Position numbers and translations under genes: made by a program
Part shown: positions 5,049 to 5,993 of the stretch, piece by piece
Layout of the letters: each line of letters starts with the position of its first letter
Numbering within the stretch: position 1 is the first letter of the stretch
Assembly: GCA_031263625.1 (NCBI GenBank)
Contig: JAISFK010000387.1
Span: 1-5,993 of the forward strand
Reading direction: 5' to 3'
From: Clostridiales bacterium
Lineage (GTDB): Bacteria; Bacillota; Clostridia; WRLR01
DNA: 5,993 nucleotides
Notes under the pieces: model-generated
Databases searched by the model: none
What the model was told of the DNA's origin: nothing
The model's input: only the letters and a program-made list of their open reading frames with translations

Positions 5049-5993
5049 CTAAAAATAAAACGGCTTGCCGCTGGCCGCGGACTTGTATATGGCCTCCAAA
5101 ATCTCCGACACGACGCACGCCTGCTCCGGCAGCACGACGGGATCCGCGTCGTTTTTGATTGCGTCTATCCAGCGGCGGGCCTCCGTGAGGGCCGGCGTCT
5201 CCGCGACCCCGTCGTAAAACGCGACGCCCCGCGCGTCCATGTCCGGCTTTATCTCCAGCAGCTTCCCGAACTCGTCGCGATTGATCGTGACGCCGTTCTT
5301 GATCTGCGCGCCCGCTTTGTCGCCGTGCAGCGCGACGCTGCCCTCCGGCACGGGCTCGATCGTGTTCAGCGCCCACGTGGCCTCCAGCGTGATGGTCGCG
5401 CCGTCCTCCATCACGATAAAGCCGAACGCCGCGTCCTCGAGCGTGTGCTGCTTCTCGTCCCATGGGCCCCACGGGTTCGCGCAGTCCGGGTTCGTCAGCT
5501 TTTTGTATGTCGTGCCGACGACCATTTTGGGCTTGTAGTTGTCCATCAGGTACAGCGTCAGATCCAGCGAGTGCGTGCCTATGTCGATGAGCGGCCCGCC
5601 GCCCTGCTCGTACTCGTTCAGAAAGACGCCCCAGTTAGGCGTGCCCCTGCGCCGCACGGCGAACGCCTTTGAATAGTAAATGTTGCCGAGATCGCCGCGC
5701 TCGACGATTTTTTTGAGATAGACGCTCTCCGGCTTGTGCCTGTGCTGGTAGCCAATCGTGAGCTTCTTGCCGCTCTTTTTCGCCGCCTCGACCATGCTCC
5801 GCGCGTCGGCGGCGGTTTTGGCCATCGGCTTCTCGCACATGACGTGCTTTCCCGCGTTCAGCGCGTCTATCGTAATAAACGCGTGCGAGCGGTTCGGCGT
5901 CAGCACATGCACGACGTCAATCGAGCCGTCCTGCAGCAGCTCCTTGTAGTCCGTATAGGCTTTCGCGCCGTCCGCGCCGAATTCCGCAACGGC
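5049..5993 (-). CDS. Gfo/Idh/MocA-family NAD(P)-dependent oxidoreductase, N-terminus beyond window
   Basis: Family members oxidise or reduce sugars, inositols and related polyols with a tightly held NAD(P). The 314 visible residues start inside the nucleotide-binding domain, so its GxGxxG loop and the true start codon lie past 5993. Visible landmarks are DVVHVLTPNRSHA, the active-site CEKPMA with its conserved lysine, and, in the C-terminal substrate domain, GGGPLIDIGTHSLDL, whose Asp and His match the family's catalytic pair. The stop is TAG at 5049-5051, after GKPFYF. The GTG at 5912 begins the longest frame with a start codon inside the window, but the coding frame continues upstream of it with family-like sequence, so it is not the start. 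The substrate cannot be read from sequence. It converges on the nifB-like gene and has no evident link to it. Confidence 0.94.
   Translation of the reverse strand, partial: AVAEFGADGAKAYTDYKELLQDGSIDVVHVLTPNRSHAFITIDALNAGKHVMCEKPMAKTAADARSMVEAAKKSGKKLTIGYQHRHKPESVYLKKIVERGDLGNIYYSKAFAVRRRGTPNWGVFLNEYEQGGGPLIDIGTHSLDLTLYLMDNYKPKMVVGTTYKKLTNPDCANPWGPWDEKQHTLEDAAFGFIVMEDGATITLEATWALNTIEPVPEGSVALHGDKAGAQIKNGVTINRDEFGKLLEIKPDMDARGVAFYDGVAETPALTEARRWIDAIKNDADPVVLPEQACVVSEILEAIYKSAASGKPFYF

Noticed and set aside
4815..5672. Plus-strand 285-codon frame opposite the oxidoreductase gene
   Set aside because: It is antisense to conserved Gfo/Idh/MocA motifs, and its translation has no recognisable domain.

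Overview
The window is a GC-rich bacterial chromosome segment with four protein genes, two of them cut by the window edges. It also has an unusual amount of short repetitive DNA. The two complete genes encode nitrogenase-type maturation and electron-transfer proteins, which points to an anaerobe. GC-rich coding DNA with frequent ATA (Ile) and AGG (Arg) codons, GGAGG-type ribosome sites and a textbook sigma-70 promoter fit an anaerobic Bacillota (Clostridia-like) or a spirochaete. This is a guess; no marker in the window settles the lineage.

Layout: (1) 1-1516, minus strand: radA, a DNA recombination/repair ATPase, C-terminus off the window. (2) 1517-1906, divergent intergenic region: a 103-bp structured repeat (copy 1), an array of roughly 11-bp AAATT-containing repeats, and a perfect-consensus TTGACA-N17-TATAAT promoter reading rightward. 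(3) 1907-2785, plus: a NifH-like iron protein of the group IV (nitrogenase-like) type. (4) 2782-2916: six 11-bp GC-rich repeats that begin on the nifH-like stop codon, then a 17-bp fragment of the 103-bp element and a strong ribosome site. (5) 2917-4566, plus: a NifB-type radical-SAM protein with a NifX-like domain at its N-terminus, the reverse of the usual NifB order, joined by a long low-complexity linker containing eleven pentapeptide repeats. (6) 4567-5048, convergent intergenic region with no convincing gene: a tandem 22-bp head repeat, copy 2 of the 103-bp element, a 15-bp perfect inverted repeat and a diverged tandem duplication of about 132 bp. (7) 5049-5993, minus: a Gfo/Idh/MocA-family oxidoreductase lacking its N-terminal start.

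How the genes fit: the NifH-like and NifB-like genes run in the same direction about 130 bp apart, probably from the promoter at 1805-1833. NifB makes the carbide-centred 8Fe precursor of nitrogenase-type cofactors, and NifH-type proteins deliver electrons to (and help mature) the catalytic partner. No NifD/NifK-type catalytic subunit lies in the window. The pair could therefore serve a nitrogenase-like enzyme encoded elsewhere, or a system not yet described. The pair is bracketed by two about 94% identical, same-orientation copies of the 103-bp element. RadA and the sugar oxidoreductase look like unrelated neighbours.
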